The notes under the pieces are model-generated. The model saw only the letters and a program-made list of their open reading frames with translations, was not told the DNA's origin and searched no databases. From CAYJLA01 sp964371305 (GTDB taxonomy: Bacteria; Bacillota_I; Bacilli_A; RFN20; CAG-826): DNA of 28,118 nt. The translations under genes were made by a program, and so were the position numbers. Shown in pieces: positions 15,903 to 24,263 of this stretch (positions within the stretch are counted from its first letter, which is position 1; each line of letters opens with the position of its first letter). The stretch covers positions 1 through 28,118 of the forward strand of contig CAYJLA010000015.1 of assembly GCA_964371305.1 (NCBI GenBank). The letters run 5' to 3'.

Positions 15903-16888
15903 TGAAATGGATTAATTCAATTAAAAACTTAACAAGAAGAGATTGGATAATGATAGGCAAGAATAGTTCTTTGATGCTAATTGGATCAATGATCTTAGCT
16001 TTATTTTCAGTTATATTTTTAGTTCCTGCAAATATAGTAGCTGGAGGAGTTACAGGTATTGCAATTATAATAGATTACTTTATGCCAAATGTTGATAATA
16101 TACTTGGATTTCTTAGTGTCTTTGAATTAAGTGTTTACATCTTGAATATTATTTTATTCGTGGTTGGATTAATATTTTTAGGTAAGAAATTTGCATTAAA
16201 TACACTCATTTCTTCAATTGCTTATCCATTATTTATTACTTTATTTACAAATCTTGGTTTTATTCAAGATTTCGCTAGTATATTTACTGTAGAAGCTTTA
16301 CAACCAGGTCAAAATATTGCTGAATTGAATGTTGGGTTGATTCTTGTTTGTGCTATTTTTGGTGGTCTTGGTAGCGGTCTTGGCGTTGCAATTACATTTT
16401 TAGGGGCTGGTTCAACAGGTGGTACAGATGTATTAATGTTGATGGGCTCTAAATATCTTCACTTGAATGAAGGCGTTGCTTCATTCATAGTTGATGGAAT
16501 AGTTATATTACTTGGTATGATACTAATGCAAGGATTTATTGTATCCACATTGCTTGGCGTCATTTCTGTTATCACATTTTCTTTAATGATTAACTATATG
16601 TATAGTTTAAATGTTGGTGCACTTGTTGCAGATGTAGTTACAGTAAAACCACATGAAATAAGTGATCAAATAATAGGTTTATTAGATAGAACAACTACAA
16701 TTATTAAATGCCAAGGAGCCTATACGAAAGAAGAAAAATATATTGTTAGATTTGTATTTAGTAAAAGAGAGATACTCACCTTTAGATCTATTGTTACAAA
16801 CATAGATAAAGATGCATTTATATCTATACACCATGCAAGAGTTATTTATGGTGAGGGTTTTAAAGAATTAAGCACAAAAAAACATTAG
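15902..16888 (+). CDS. YitT-family membrane protein (DUF161 + DUF2179)
   Basis: A 328-residue protein with about six membrane helices, including two glycine-rich repeats (VAGGVTGIAIIID and GLGSGLGVAITFLGAGSTGGTD) that mark the YitT/DUF161 family. A C-terminal soluble DUF2179 domain follows (from about residue 240, starting ALVADVVTVKPHEISDQIIG and ending FISIHHARVIYGEGF). The family probably transports an unknown substrate, and none of its members' roles is firmly known. Start ATG 15902 overlaps the prfB stop (TAATG) with AGGAGG 8-9 nt upstream. The gene is co-transcribed with secA-prfB, but no functional link is obvious. Confidence 0.9.
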   Translation: MKWINSIKNLTRRDWIMIGKNSSLMLIGSMILALFSVIFLVPANIVAGGVTGIAIIIDYFMPNVDNILGFLSVFELSVYILNIILFVVGLIFLGKKFALNTLISSIAYPLFITLFTNLGFIQDFASIFTVEALQPGQNIAELNVGLILVCAIFGGLGSGLGVAITFLGAGSTGGTDVLMLMGSKYLHLNEGVASFIVDGIVILLGMILMQGFIVSTLLGVISVITFSLMINYMYSLNVGALVADVVTVKPHEISDQIIGLLDRTTTIIKCQGAYTKEEKYIVRFVFSKREILTFRSIVTNIDKDAFISIHHARVIYGEGFKELSTKKH

Positions 16889-17019
16889 ATTTGCAGCGAA
16901 AATTATATTTAATTACGTGATAATTGATTAGTTTATGTATATTGTGTGATTTCGAAAGACATTAGTAATACAATAATTTAAGGGCTTTTAAAACTTAATA
17001 ATAGCGAAACGGAGGATAC

Positions 17020-18981
17020 ATGTTTAAAATTGATGCAAAGTATAAACCTTCTGGTGATCAGCCAGTAGCAATTGAACAATTAGTGGATGGTGTCTTAAGT
17101 GGAGCTAAGCATCAAGTTTTGTTGGGTGCCACTGGTACAGGCAAAACATTTACCGTTGCAAACATAATTGAACAAACTCAAAAACCTACGCTTATTTTAG
17201 CGCACAATAAGACACTCGCCGGGCAGCTGTATAGTGAATTTAAAGAACTGTTTCCTGATAATAGAGTTGAATATTTTGTTTCTAATTTCGATTTTTATCA
17301 GCCTGAAGCATATCTTCCAAAATCTGATTTATATATTGATAAAAATGCTGTTATGAACGAAGAAATTGAAATGCTTCGAACCAGTGCTATTAACTCAGTT
17401 TTAGAAAGACGAGATACGATAATTGTAGCTTCGGTTGCATCTATATATGGTCTAACTGACCCACAAGAATATAAAAGGTTGCTTTTTAGCATTAGAGTTG
17501 GCGAAACGATTGAAAGAAAAGTTTTTTTTAAGAAGTTAGTTGATGCGCAATATAGAAGAAATAATATGGAGCTATCGCCAGGTAGCTTTATGGTTCGAGG
17601 CGATATTATTGATATTTTCCCCGCTTCTAGCAGACAGACAGTTATAAGAATTGACACTTTTGGAGATGAAATTGAAAAAATATGTGAAGTAGACGCATTA
17701 ACGGGCGTTGTAAAGAATTACTATAAAACATATCCAGTATTTCCTGCATACGAACACGCCTCAACTCATGAAAGAGTTATGGAGGCAGTAAAAACAATAA
17801 GTGAAGAATTAGTAGAACGTCTTAAATACTTTGAAGAAAACAATAACTTATTAGAAAAACAAAGATTAGAAAATAGAACCAACCAAGATATGGAGTCGAT
17901 GATTGAGTTTGGTACCTGTCCTGGAATAGAAAATTACTCTCGCCACATTGACAAAAGAAAACCGGGAGAGCGTCCGTTTACTTTGATTGATTATTTCCCA
18001 AAGGATTTCTTACTTGTAATTGATGAATCTCACGCTACTTTACCACAAATTAGAGGAATGTATAATGGTGATAGATCAAGAAAAGAAACGCTTGTAGAGT
18101 ACGGATTTAGATTACCTAGCGCTTTGGACAATAGGCCTTTGAATTTTACTGAGTTTGAAAGTCTAATGCCACAAACAATTTACACTTCTGCTACCCCAGG
18201 TGATTATGAGATGGAAAAAGTAGATTTTAAATATGTTCAACAAATAATTAGACCTAGCGGAATAATTGACCCAACTATTGAAATAAGAAAAACATTTGGT
18301 CAAATTGACGATGTCGTTCAAGAAATTAAAGATACGATTGATAAAAATGAGAGAGTTATGATTGTAACTTTAACAATTGCTATGGCGGAAGATTTAACTA
18401 AATATCTTAAACAAAGAGGATTTAAAGCTGTATATTTACATAGTGAAACGAAAACTTTGGAACGTACTGAAATTATATATAACTTAAGAAGTGGAAAATA
18501 CGATATTTTAATAGGCATAAACTTATTAAGAGAAGGCTTAGATGTGCCAGAAGTTTCTTTAATGGTAATTTTGGATGCTGATAAAGAAGGATTTTTAAGA
18601 AGTCAGAGATCTTTAATTCAAACCATTGGTAGAGCAAGTAGAAACGCTCGAGGTAGAGTTATTATGTATGCTGACAATATAACAAATTCTATGCAACTTG
18701 CGATTGATGAGACAAACAGAAGAAGATTAATACAAGAACAATATAATATTGAAAATGGAATAGTTCCAGAAACCATTATAAAAGATATTAGATTGCCTAT
18801 TTCCAATTTAGAAAAGCTTTCTGAGAGCTTGAAAAAATCAAAAGGTAAAAAAGGCAGCATTGAGGTTAAAAAGCAAATACAAACTCTTGAATCAGAAATG
18901 AAAAAAGCAGCTGCAAATTTTGAATTTGAAACTGCAGCCCAACTTCGAGACTTAATATTTGAATTAAAAGGTAATTTATGA
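17020..18981 (+). CDS. uvrB: Excinuclease ABC subunit B
   Basis: A 653-residue UvrB, the damage-verifying helicase-like subunit of nucleotide excision repair. Walker A is GATGTGKT (36-43). The beta-hairpin region reads SNFDFYQPEAYLP (about 88-100), whereas most UvrB proteins have SYYDYYQPEAY. Motifs DESH, SATPGDYE, INLLREGLDVPE and QTIGRASRN are intact. The C-terminal UVR domain (ESEMKKAAANFEFETAAQLRD) binds UvrC. The SD is GGAGG, 5 nt upstream. uvrA, its usual neighbour, is not in the window. The gene ends in TGA overlapping an ECF transporter gene. No LexA box was seen in the 131-nt upstream gap. Confidence 0.97.
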   Translation: MFKIDAKYKPSGDQPVAIEQLVDGVLSGAKHQVLLGATGTGKTFTVANIIEQTQKPTLILAHNKTLAGQLYSEFKELFPDNRVEYFVSNFDFYQPEAYLPKSDLYIDKNAVMNEEIEMLRTSAINSVLERRDTIIVASVASIYGLTDPQEYKRLLFSIRVGETIERKVFFKKLVDAQYRRNNMELSPGSFMVRGDIIDIFPASSRQTVIRIDTFGDEIEKICEVDALTGVVKNYYKTYPVFPAYEHASTHERVMEAVKTISEELVERLKYFEENNNLLEKQRLENRTNQDMESMIEFGTCPGIENYSRHIDKRKPGERPFTLIDYFPKDFLLVIDESHATLPQIRGMYNGDRSRKETLVEYGFRLPSALDNRPLNFTEFESLMPQTIYTSATPGDYEMEKVDFKYVQQIIRPSGIIDPTIEIRKTFGQIDDVVQEIKDTIDKNERVMIVTLTIAMAEDLTKYLKQRGFKAVYLHSETKTLERTEIIYNLRSGKYDILIGINLLREGLDVPEVSLMVILDADKEGFLRSQRSLIQTIGRASRNARGRVIMYADNITNSMQLAIDETNRRRLIQEQYNIENGIVPETIIKDIRLPISNLEKLSESLKKSKGKKGSIEVKKQIQTLESEMKKAAANFEFETAAQLRDLIFELKGNL

Positions 18982-19517
18982 AAATAACTACTAGAACAAT
19001 GTCGCAGCTTGCATTGTTTTTAGCGCTCGGTATTGTACTTCCATACATTACTTCTCACGCTTTCGGCATTCCTGGTACAATCATCTTACCAATGCACATC
19101 CCAGTAATACTTGTAGGTTTAATATATGGACCGTTTTTTGGAGGTTTTTTCGGCTTGGTGTTACCATGTATATCAACTTTGATCAGCGGCATGCCATCTC
19201 CTATATTTCTTCCTATAATGTTAGTAGAATTATGTGTTTATGGAATTATGTCCGGTCTACTATATAAAAAACTAAAATTAAACATATATGTTAGTTTAAT
19301 TATTACTATGATTATGGGTAGATTAATATATGCTGGATTTCTTTTCCTATTAACTGGATTATTTGGTTTAGAACAGTTTGCATCGATTGCATCAGCTTGG
19401 AGCGCGACTATAGTTGGACTTCCTGGAATAATTCTACAAATCGCACTTATACCGGTTATAATTAAATATATGGAGATTTATAAGTCTAATGAACCAAATT
19501 ATAAACGACAAAATTAA
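18978..19517 (+). CDS. ECF-type transporter S component (substrate-binding membrane subunit)
   Basis: A 179-residue protein with about six membrane helices. The N-terminus, MKITTRTMSQLALFLALGI, is the typical S-component start, where the first helix carries an Ala-rich face that docks to EcfT. Conserved small residues follow in HAFGIPGTIILPMHIPVILVG and GPFFGGFFGLVLPC. S components bind a vitamin or metabolite and share an EcfA/EcfA'/EcfT module encoded elsewhere; none is in this window. The substrate cannot be read from the sequence. It overlaps uvrB by 4 nt (ATGA) and the DUF1893 gene by 29 nt, so the latter is the better clue to function. Confidence 0.85.
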   Translation: MKITTRTMSQLALFLALGIVLPYITSHAFGIPGTIILPMHIPVILVGLIYGPFFGGFFGLVLPCISTLISGMPSPIFLPIMLVELCVYGIMSGLLYKKLKLNIYVSLIITMIMGRLIYAGFLFLLTGLFGLEQFASIASAWSATIVGLPGIILQIALIPVIIKYMEIYKSNEPNYKRQN

Positions 19518-19932
19518 TTTGATAACCAAACATGACGATGTCTCTTTTGTAATTATCAATAACGAGCAGATTATACATAGTTCAAAAGGTATTGGTGTAA
19601 AACCTATCTTACAGTTGATTAAAAGCAACCCTAATTTAATAAATGATAATGTTGTTATTGATAAAATCATTGGTAGAGCAGCAGCGATTTTACTTTGTAA
19701 ATATAAGCCAAAAAAAGTTTACGGCATACTTATGAGCAAAAGTGCAATTGAGATATTTTTACATTATAAAATCGAATACGGTTATAATAATTTAGTAGAA
19801 AATATATTAAACAGAACTAGTAATGGACTCTGTCCACTTGAAGAAAGTGTTGTTGGTGTGTTTAATTTGAATGATGGTGAGAAATTAATTATTAATAAAG
19901 TTAACGACTTAATGCTCAAACAACAAAAATAA
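19489..19932 (+). CDS. DUF1893 (cytidine-deaminase-like fold) protein
   Basis: A 147-residue protein with the DUF1893 signature DKIIGRAAA (58-66) and NRTSNGLCPLEESV (108-121). The family is assigned to the deaminase superfamily. The catalytic-type residues would be Asp58 and the Cys/Glu of CPLEE, but the canonical H/C-A-E plus PCxxC zinc site of true cytidine deaminases is not present, so enzymatic activity is unproven. The gene overlaps the ECF S component by 29 nt, which suggests that the transported compound is processed by this protein. GGAG at 19472 is about 13 nt upstream, so translation may depend on coupling. Confidence 0.8.
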   Translation: MNQIINDKINLITKHDDVSFVIINNEQIIHSSKGIGVKPILQLIKSNPNLINDNVVIDKIIGRAAAILLCKYKPKKVYGILMSKSAIEIFLHYKIEYGYNNLVENILNRTSNGLCPLEESVVGVFNLNDGEKLIINKVNDLMLKQQK

Positions 19933-19960
19933 TATTATAATTTAAAAAAGAGGAGTCATT

Positions 19961-21091
19961 ATGATTTACAACGGAAAAGAACTAAAAAAACTCGGTTTTG
20001 GTTTAATGAGATTGCCAATGGATGGTGGAGCAGTTGATATTGAACAAGTGAAACGAATGGTAGATGTTTTTATGGCAAATGGATATACATATTTTGACAC
20101 CGCACATGCTTATGCATTTAATGGTCGTAAGTCTGAAGATGTGGCAAAAGAAGTTCTTATTAATAGATATCCAAGAGAATCATTTCAAATAGCATCTAAA
20201 CATCCAATATGGGAAACAAAAGGTAATAAACAAAGGGTAAGTGAATTATTTAATGAATCTTTGTTAGCTCTTGGTGTTGATTATATTGACTTTTATCTAT
20301 TGCATAATTTGGGCGGAGATAGAACGACATTGAATGAGGAATTAGATGTTTGGAATTATTTAATAGATCAAAAAAATAAAGGTAAAATCCGAAAACTAGG
20401 CTTTTCATTTCATGATAACGCTAATGCTCTTGAAGAAATACTTCAAAAGCATCACGCCGATGTAGATTTTGTTCAGTTACAAATTAATTATTCTGATTGG
20501 GAAAATTTAGATGTTCAGTCCCGTTTATGTTATGAAGTGGTAAGAAAATATAATAAAGAAATAATTGTAATGGAACCAATTCGCGGTGGAGCTCTTGCAA
20601 ATCCACCTAGAGCAGTCAAAGACATATTTGATGCAAGTGATGATAAGTTTTCCTACGCTTCATGGGCTCTTCGATATGTAGCCGATATTGATGGCGTATT
20701 TATGATTTTGAGTGGTATGTCTAATAATGAACAAATGAATGACAACTTAGATACATTTAATACTTTTAGTGGAAAGTTGAGCGATAGTCAAAGAAAAACT
20801 ATCTTAAAAGCACAAGATGCGATTAGTAAGATTAAAACAATTCCATGCACAAATTGTCAGTATTGCGTTAAAGACTGCCCAATGCAAATTAATATACCTA
20901 ATGTATTTGGTGCCATGAACCATAATATTTTATATGATGATGTTCAAGGTGCGAAAAGAAAATATGCTTTTGCAACAAATGAAAAAGGTAGTGCAAGTGA
21001 TTGTATTCAATGCGGTAATTGTATGAGTGTTTGCCCGCAAAAAATTGATATAATCGAAGAATTGAATAAAATCAGTTGTATTTTAGAATAA
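19961..21091 (+). CDS. Aldo/keto reductase with C-terminal 4Fe-4S ferredoxin domain
   Basis: A 376-residue protein. The AKR barrel carries the catalytic tetrad Asp46, Tyr51 (FDTAHAY), Lys80 (ASKHP) and His115 (LLHNLG). From residue 296 it has CTNCQYCVKDCP (C296, C299, C302, C306) and CIQCGNCMSVCP (C348, C351, C354, C358), which can hold two [4Fe-4S] clusters. This is the 'predicted oxidoreductase, Fe-S AKR' family of anaerobes, reducing or oxidising carbonyl substrates with NAD(P)H and probably ferredoxin. Substrate unknown. SD GAGGAG is 7 nt upstream. An SDR gene follows after 16 nt, suggesting a redox operon. Confidence 0.92.
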   Translation: MIYNGKELKKLGFGLMRLPMDGGAVDIEQVKRMVDVFMANGYTYFDTAHAYAFNGRKSEDVAKEVLINRYPRESFQIASKHPIWETKGNKQRVSELFNESLLALGVDYIDFYLLHNLGGDRTTLNEELDVWNYLIDQKNKGKIRKLGFSFHDNANALEEILQKHHADVDFVQLQINYSDWENLDVQSRLCYEVVRKYNKEIIVMEPIRGGALANPPRAVKDIFDASDDKFSYASWALRYVADIDGVFMILSGMSNNEQMNDNLDTFNTFSGKLSDSQRKTILKAQDAISKIKTIPCTNCQYCVKDCPMQINIPNVFGAMNHNILYDDVQGAKRKYAFATNEKGSASDCIQCGNCMSVCPQKIDIIEELNKISCILE

Positions 21092-21107
21092 TATAGGGAG
21101 AATAATT

Positions 21108-21830
21108 ATGAAAAAATTAGTTGTTATTACAGGTGCTAGTTCCGGTTTTGGAAGAGAACTTGCAAAGGAGTTTGCAAAAGATGGATATCCATTGCTTTTG
21201 CTTGCAAGGAGATTGGAAAAACTTGAGGAATTAAACTTAGATAATTGCTTATGTAAAAAAGTAGATGTGACTGACAAAAATGCATTTGCAAAGGCAGTTA
21301 AAGAAGCTGAAGAAGTATATGGTAAAGTTGATTTATTAATTAATAACGCTGGCATTATGTTACTTGGAAGTATTGAAACTCAAAACAGTGATGAGTGGCA
21401 AAAAATGCTTGATACAAATGTTATGGGCGTTATGAATGGTATGCAAATCGTTCTAAATGACATGAAAGAAAGAAAATGTGGGACAATTATTAATATTTCT
21501 TCATTGGCTGGAGTAAAAGCGTTTGGAAATCATGCTGCTTATTGCGCAAGTAAGTTTGGTGTGATGGGTTTAAGTGAAACCGTTAGACAAGAAGTGTGTG
21601 GATATAACGTTAGAGTAATGAGAGTTTGCCCTGGCGCTGTTGACACTGAACTTATAAGCCATACTACCGATAAAAACTTAATAGATGGTTATATGCAGTG
21701 GAAAGAAGCTACCGGAGCAGTAAACATTAGAGCAGTTGATGTTGCGCGTACAATCAAGTTTGCATATGAACTTCCACAATGTGTAAATTTAAGAGAGATT
21801 CAAATTGCAGACACAAAGCAAGACGGATAA
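21108..21830 (+). CDS. Short-chain dehydrogenase/reductase (SDR)
   Basis: A 240-residue classical SDR. The NAD(P)-binding TGASSGFG is at 8-15, NNAG at 79-82, catalytic Ser131/132, Tyr145 and Lys149 (YCASKFG). LARR (32-35) after the second strand suggests preference for NADP. It converts an alcohol and carbonyl with NADP(H); the closest described members are YdfG-like 3-hydroxy acid or serine dehydrogenases, but the substrate is not set. SD GGGAG lies 8 nt upstream. It probably shares a transcript with the preceding Fe-S AKR, and the two may act on related carbonyls. Confidence 0.9.
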   Translation: MKKLVVITGASSGFGRELAKEFAKDGYPLLLLARRLEKLEELNLDNCLCKKVDVTDKNAFAKAVKEAEEVYGKVDLLINNAGIMLLGSIETQNSDEWQKMLDTNVMGVMNGMQIVLNDMKERKCGTIINISSLAGVKAFGNHAAYCASKFGVMGLSETVRQEVCGYNVRVMRVCPGAVDTELISHTTDKNLIDGYMQWKEATGAVNIRAVDVARTIKFAYELPQCVNLREIQIADTKQDG

Positions 21831-21900
21831 ATTTTGATATTATTGTACTAAATCGTTAAAGTTAATAATTTTACTTCTAGTTTTTTTAGTTTATTTATTG

Positions 21901-21906
21901 TAATAT
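21901..21906 (+). promoter_or_regulatory. -10 box of the lipoprotein gene, leaderless geometry
   Basis: TAATAT (21901-21906) directly after TG (21899-21900). The predicted start is 21913, exactly the A of the ATG. The -35 (TAGTTT at 21878) is weak and no SD exists. Confidence 0.4.
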
Positions 21907-21912
21907 ACGTGT

Positions 21913-22377
21913 ATGAAAAAATTATTTGCTATTTTAACAATAATATTAGCACCAATTGTGCTATTAACAAGTTGTAACAACCCAACTCCACCAACAATAT
22001 CATTTGAACCAGAACCAACCATATCATTAGATTTGAGTGGTAAATGGAACGCTGAAGTAAGTTCTAAAATGATAAGTCTTTTTGGTGAAGAAATTCCTTA
22101 TATTGATTTGTTTCAAGGATATAGGCATGCAGTTTTTGGTGAAGAACTTCAAATTGCTGATTATGGAACTTCTATAGTAGAGCAGTATAAAACAATACTA
22201 GAGGAAGAATCATATACACTTGAATCATCTGGAAATGATAAAGAAAATTATGTGGATACACATGTTTATAGTAAAAATGCTAGTAATAAAGAAGGAGATA
22301 TAGTTATCACTATTGCGTTTTTTGAAGGAGACACCCTTTACGCTAGCGGTAATTTTATTCAAGTAGTATTGAGGTAG
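21913..22377 (+). CDS. Lipoprotein of unknown function
   Basis: A 154-residue protein with a signal peptide and lipobox L-L-T-S-C (Cys21), so it should be lipid-anchored on the outer face of the membrane. The mature part begins with a Pro/Thr/Ser/Glu stretch and then an alpha/beta domain with no motif I recognise (GKWNAEVSSKMISLFGEEI, DTLYASGNFIQVVL). There is no SD, and the promoter position points to a leaderless mRNA. The next gene, a pilin-like protein, starts 3 nt after its stop, so the two are almost surely co-expressed and may act together outside the cell. Confidence 0.7.
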   Translation: MKKLFAILTIILAPIVLLTSCNNPTPPTISFEPEPTISLDLSGKWNAEVSSKMISLFGEEIPYIDLFQGYRHAVFGEELQIADYGTSIVEQYKTILEEESYTLESSGNDKENYVDTHVYSKNASNKEGDIVITIAFFEGDTLYASGNFIQVVLR

Positions 22378-22380
22378 ATT

Positions 22381-23769
22381 ATGAAAAGAAAAGGTTTTAC
22401 TGTTGTAGAATTAGTAATCGTCATAGCTGTAATAGGAATTTTAGCAGGTATATTGATACCTAGTTTTATATACTTATTAAATTCAGCTAACGAAACTTCT
22501 ACACAAGCAAATTTAACAATTGCTTATAAAGAATATGCAGTTGATGCTTTTGAGGATGGAATACTCGATAAGGGCGGTGAAAACATCGTTGTTGAAGACG
22601 TATATGAGGAGTACGAAGTAAATATTTATAGAGATGGACAAGATTATGAATATTTTGTTCAAGATACATGGAGAGAAGCTAGATATTTTAGTGATGAATT
22701 ACTTGGTTACTATAACGGATGTTTTGTTTATGGTAGATCTATAGCTAAAGTTGAAAATCCAGATCAGACTCATTTATATAGTGCTTTTGAAGTATTCAAG
22801 TTTGATATGCATGATGGTTGGCTTGGTAACTGGGGTAGTGTAAAAAGAATTGAACCAGAAGGTCAAGATGCATTTGTCGCTGTTTGGGATGGCGAAAAAT
22901 ACATATTTCAAGATGGTTTTTGGGTTCCAGCAAGTGTAGAATTAGGATTTTACATTTATAAATATGATGATGTAGAATTTTATTATAAAGATAGTGTAGA
23001 AGAGGCTAAGGAAATTAATGATTTAGCTAATGAAGTTTATGACTTATATGAGGCTTCTGTTGCAGATCCACTTGTAAAGCAAGGTGTTGTTTTTGTTACC
23101 AGTAGTACTACATATGTTTTAAATCAACATGATGAGTGGTATGCATTGCAATATGGCTATAGTTGGACGGAAAGAATCTTTACTACCAGCGTTAATGGTA
23201 AAACTTGCTACTTATATCCACTTAAAAACCCTGTTGAATCTCAAGAATGGCAAGATAAGTTTAATACGGCATGGGATGAATTAATGATTGATTTTTCTGA
23301 TGGCTATATAGGTACAAATATTAATATGCCAGTAGATCCAAATATATCTAAGGAAGATGTAACTTTTAGATATAAATTTGAAGGTTCAAGTGTTGTTTAC
23401 ATTGCGGCATATACTGAAGAAAGAGGCGTATGGCATAGCTCATCATTGAGTGTAAACATTGACCAAATAGGTACTTATAATGATCTTCCTGCATATTTTA
23501 TGTTGTATTATAAATACAATGATAAAAAGATTAATTTAGCAGAAAGTTTATATGCTGAATACTATGAAGAAGCTGTTACTAACGGGTTAGAATATTATGG
23601 ACGTAGAGAGTTAATATTTGTTCATTTTGACGACTTTATTGATTATACATTTTATTATGAATACAATTTAAATAATGAATGGGAAATTTCAATAAATGAA
23701 TATCAAAATTTAGATGTGTATTTTGCAAGCACATATTCAACTAATTCATATTTGTCTCTTAAATTCTAA
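22381..23769 (+). CDS. Type IV pilin-like (class III signal) protein with large extracytoplasmic domain
   Basis: A 462-residue protein with a prepilin leader: MKRKG|FTVVELVIVIAVIGILAG, cut after Gly5, mature Phe1 and Glu5, then a hydrophobic helix to about residue 30. This is the ComGC/GspG pattern processed by prepilin peptidase. Unlike ComGC (about 100 residues), the rest is about 430 residues, aromatic and acidic, with recurring W/Y-D/E patches (DGEKYIFQDGFW, NQHDEWYALQYGYSW, YNLNNEWEIS). No enzyme motif was found. It may be a minor pilin or tip adhesin rather than the major subunit. No peptidase, ATPase or other pilin is nearby. SD GAGG lies inside the lipoprotein end. Confidence 0.8.
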   Translation: MKRKGFTVVELVIVIAVIGILAGILIPSFIYLLNSANETSTQANLTIAYKEYAVDAFEDGILDKGGENIVVEDVYEEYEVNIYRDGQDYEYFVQDTWREARYFSDELLGYYNGCFVYGRSIAKVENPDQTHLYSAFEVFKFDMHDGWLGNWGSVKRIEPEGQDAFVAVWDGEKYIFQDGFWVPASVELGFYIYKYDDVEFYYKDSVEEAKEINDLANEVYDLYEASVADPLVKQGVVFVTSSTTYVLNQHDEWYALQYGYSWTERIFTTSVNGKTCYLYPLKNPVESQEWQDKFNTAWDELMIDFSDGYIGTNINMPVDPNISKEDVTFRYKFEGSSVVYIAAYTEERGVWHSSSLSVNIDQIGTYNDLPAYFMLYYKYNDKKINLAESLYAEYYEEAVTNGLEYYGRRELIFVHFDDFIDYTFYYEYNLNNEWEISINEYQNLDVYFASTYSTNSYLSLKF

Positions 23770-23785
23770 CTAATCGTTTAGAATT
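23762..23785 (+). repeat. Inverted repeat at the end of the pilin-like gene
   Basis: AATTCTAA (23762-23769), 8-nt loop, TTAGAATT (23778-23785), spanning the TAA stop. No T-run follows, so it is not a clear terminator; it could stabilise the 3' end. Confidence 0.35.
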
Positions 23786-23869
23786 CAAAAGAGTGTACAA
23801 ATTAAGTGCTTTTATTTTATGACTATTTATGTTATAAATAATAAGTAAAATACTGGAGGAACTATTATT

Positions 23870-24163
23870 ATGGTATGGTATGATATATTATTCTTAGTTA
23901 TCGCATTAATTATTATTATTTTGTCACTGCTTCAAGGCGGTAAATCAGAAGGGGCTTCTGGTGCTATTACTGGAGGTGGAATGAATGTTTTTACAAAGAC
24001 TAAAGAACGTGGATCAGAACTTGTTATTACATGGTTAACATTTGGCTTTGCAATTATATTTTTGTTTTTAGCTCTTTTCATTTCTGTTATTCAACCTGGA
24101 GAGGTTGTAGAAGAGGCTGAAACTGCAGCAGCTGCAGTTAATATGTTAACAAATATTTTATAA
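23870..24163 (+). CDS. secG: Preprotein translocase subunit SecG
   Basis: A 97-residue protein with two membrane helices (about 3-21 and 54-74). Between them lies the SecG signature loop LLQGGKSEGASGAITGGG, then FTKTKERGSEL leads to the second helix. SecG is the accessory subunit of the SecYEG channel. SD GGAGG is 10 nt upstream; a TATAAA (23833-23838) could be its -10. It forms its own unit between the pilin gene and a terminator. secA in the same window belongs to the same machine but is 9 kb away. Confidence 0.93.
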   Translation: MVWYDILFLVIALIIIILSLLQGGKSEGASGAITGGGMNVFTKTKERGSELVITWLTFGFAIIFLFLALFISVIQPGEVVEEAETAAAAVNMLTNIL

Positions 24164-24190
24164 GATATACTCTTAGTTTTGATTAAATAA

Positions 24191-24213
24191 ATGCCTGTAA
24201 GGCATTTTTTTAT
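24191..24213 (+). terminator. Rho-independent terminator after secG
   Basis: ATGCCT (24191-24196), loop GTA, AGGCAT (24200-24205), then TTTTTTATTTT. Stem is short but the T-run is strong. Confidence 0.75.
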
Positions 24214-24263
24214 TTTATACATGGCAATAATTTGATACACTAATATAAAGAGGTAGATAGCTT

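Noticed and set aside
16889..17019. SOS (LexA) box upstream of uvrB and of the polymerase
   Set aside because: No GAAC-N4-GTTC palindrome is visible in either upstream gap.
17298..17657. 119-codon reverse frame in uvrB
   Set aside because: Antisense shadow of UvrB, no motif.
24214..24263. Folate (THF) riboswitch before folD
   Set aside because: The gap between the secG terminator and folD is only about 50 nt with no aptamer-like structure.
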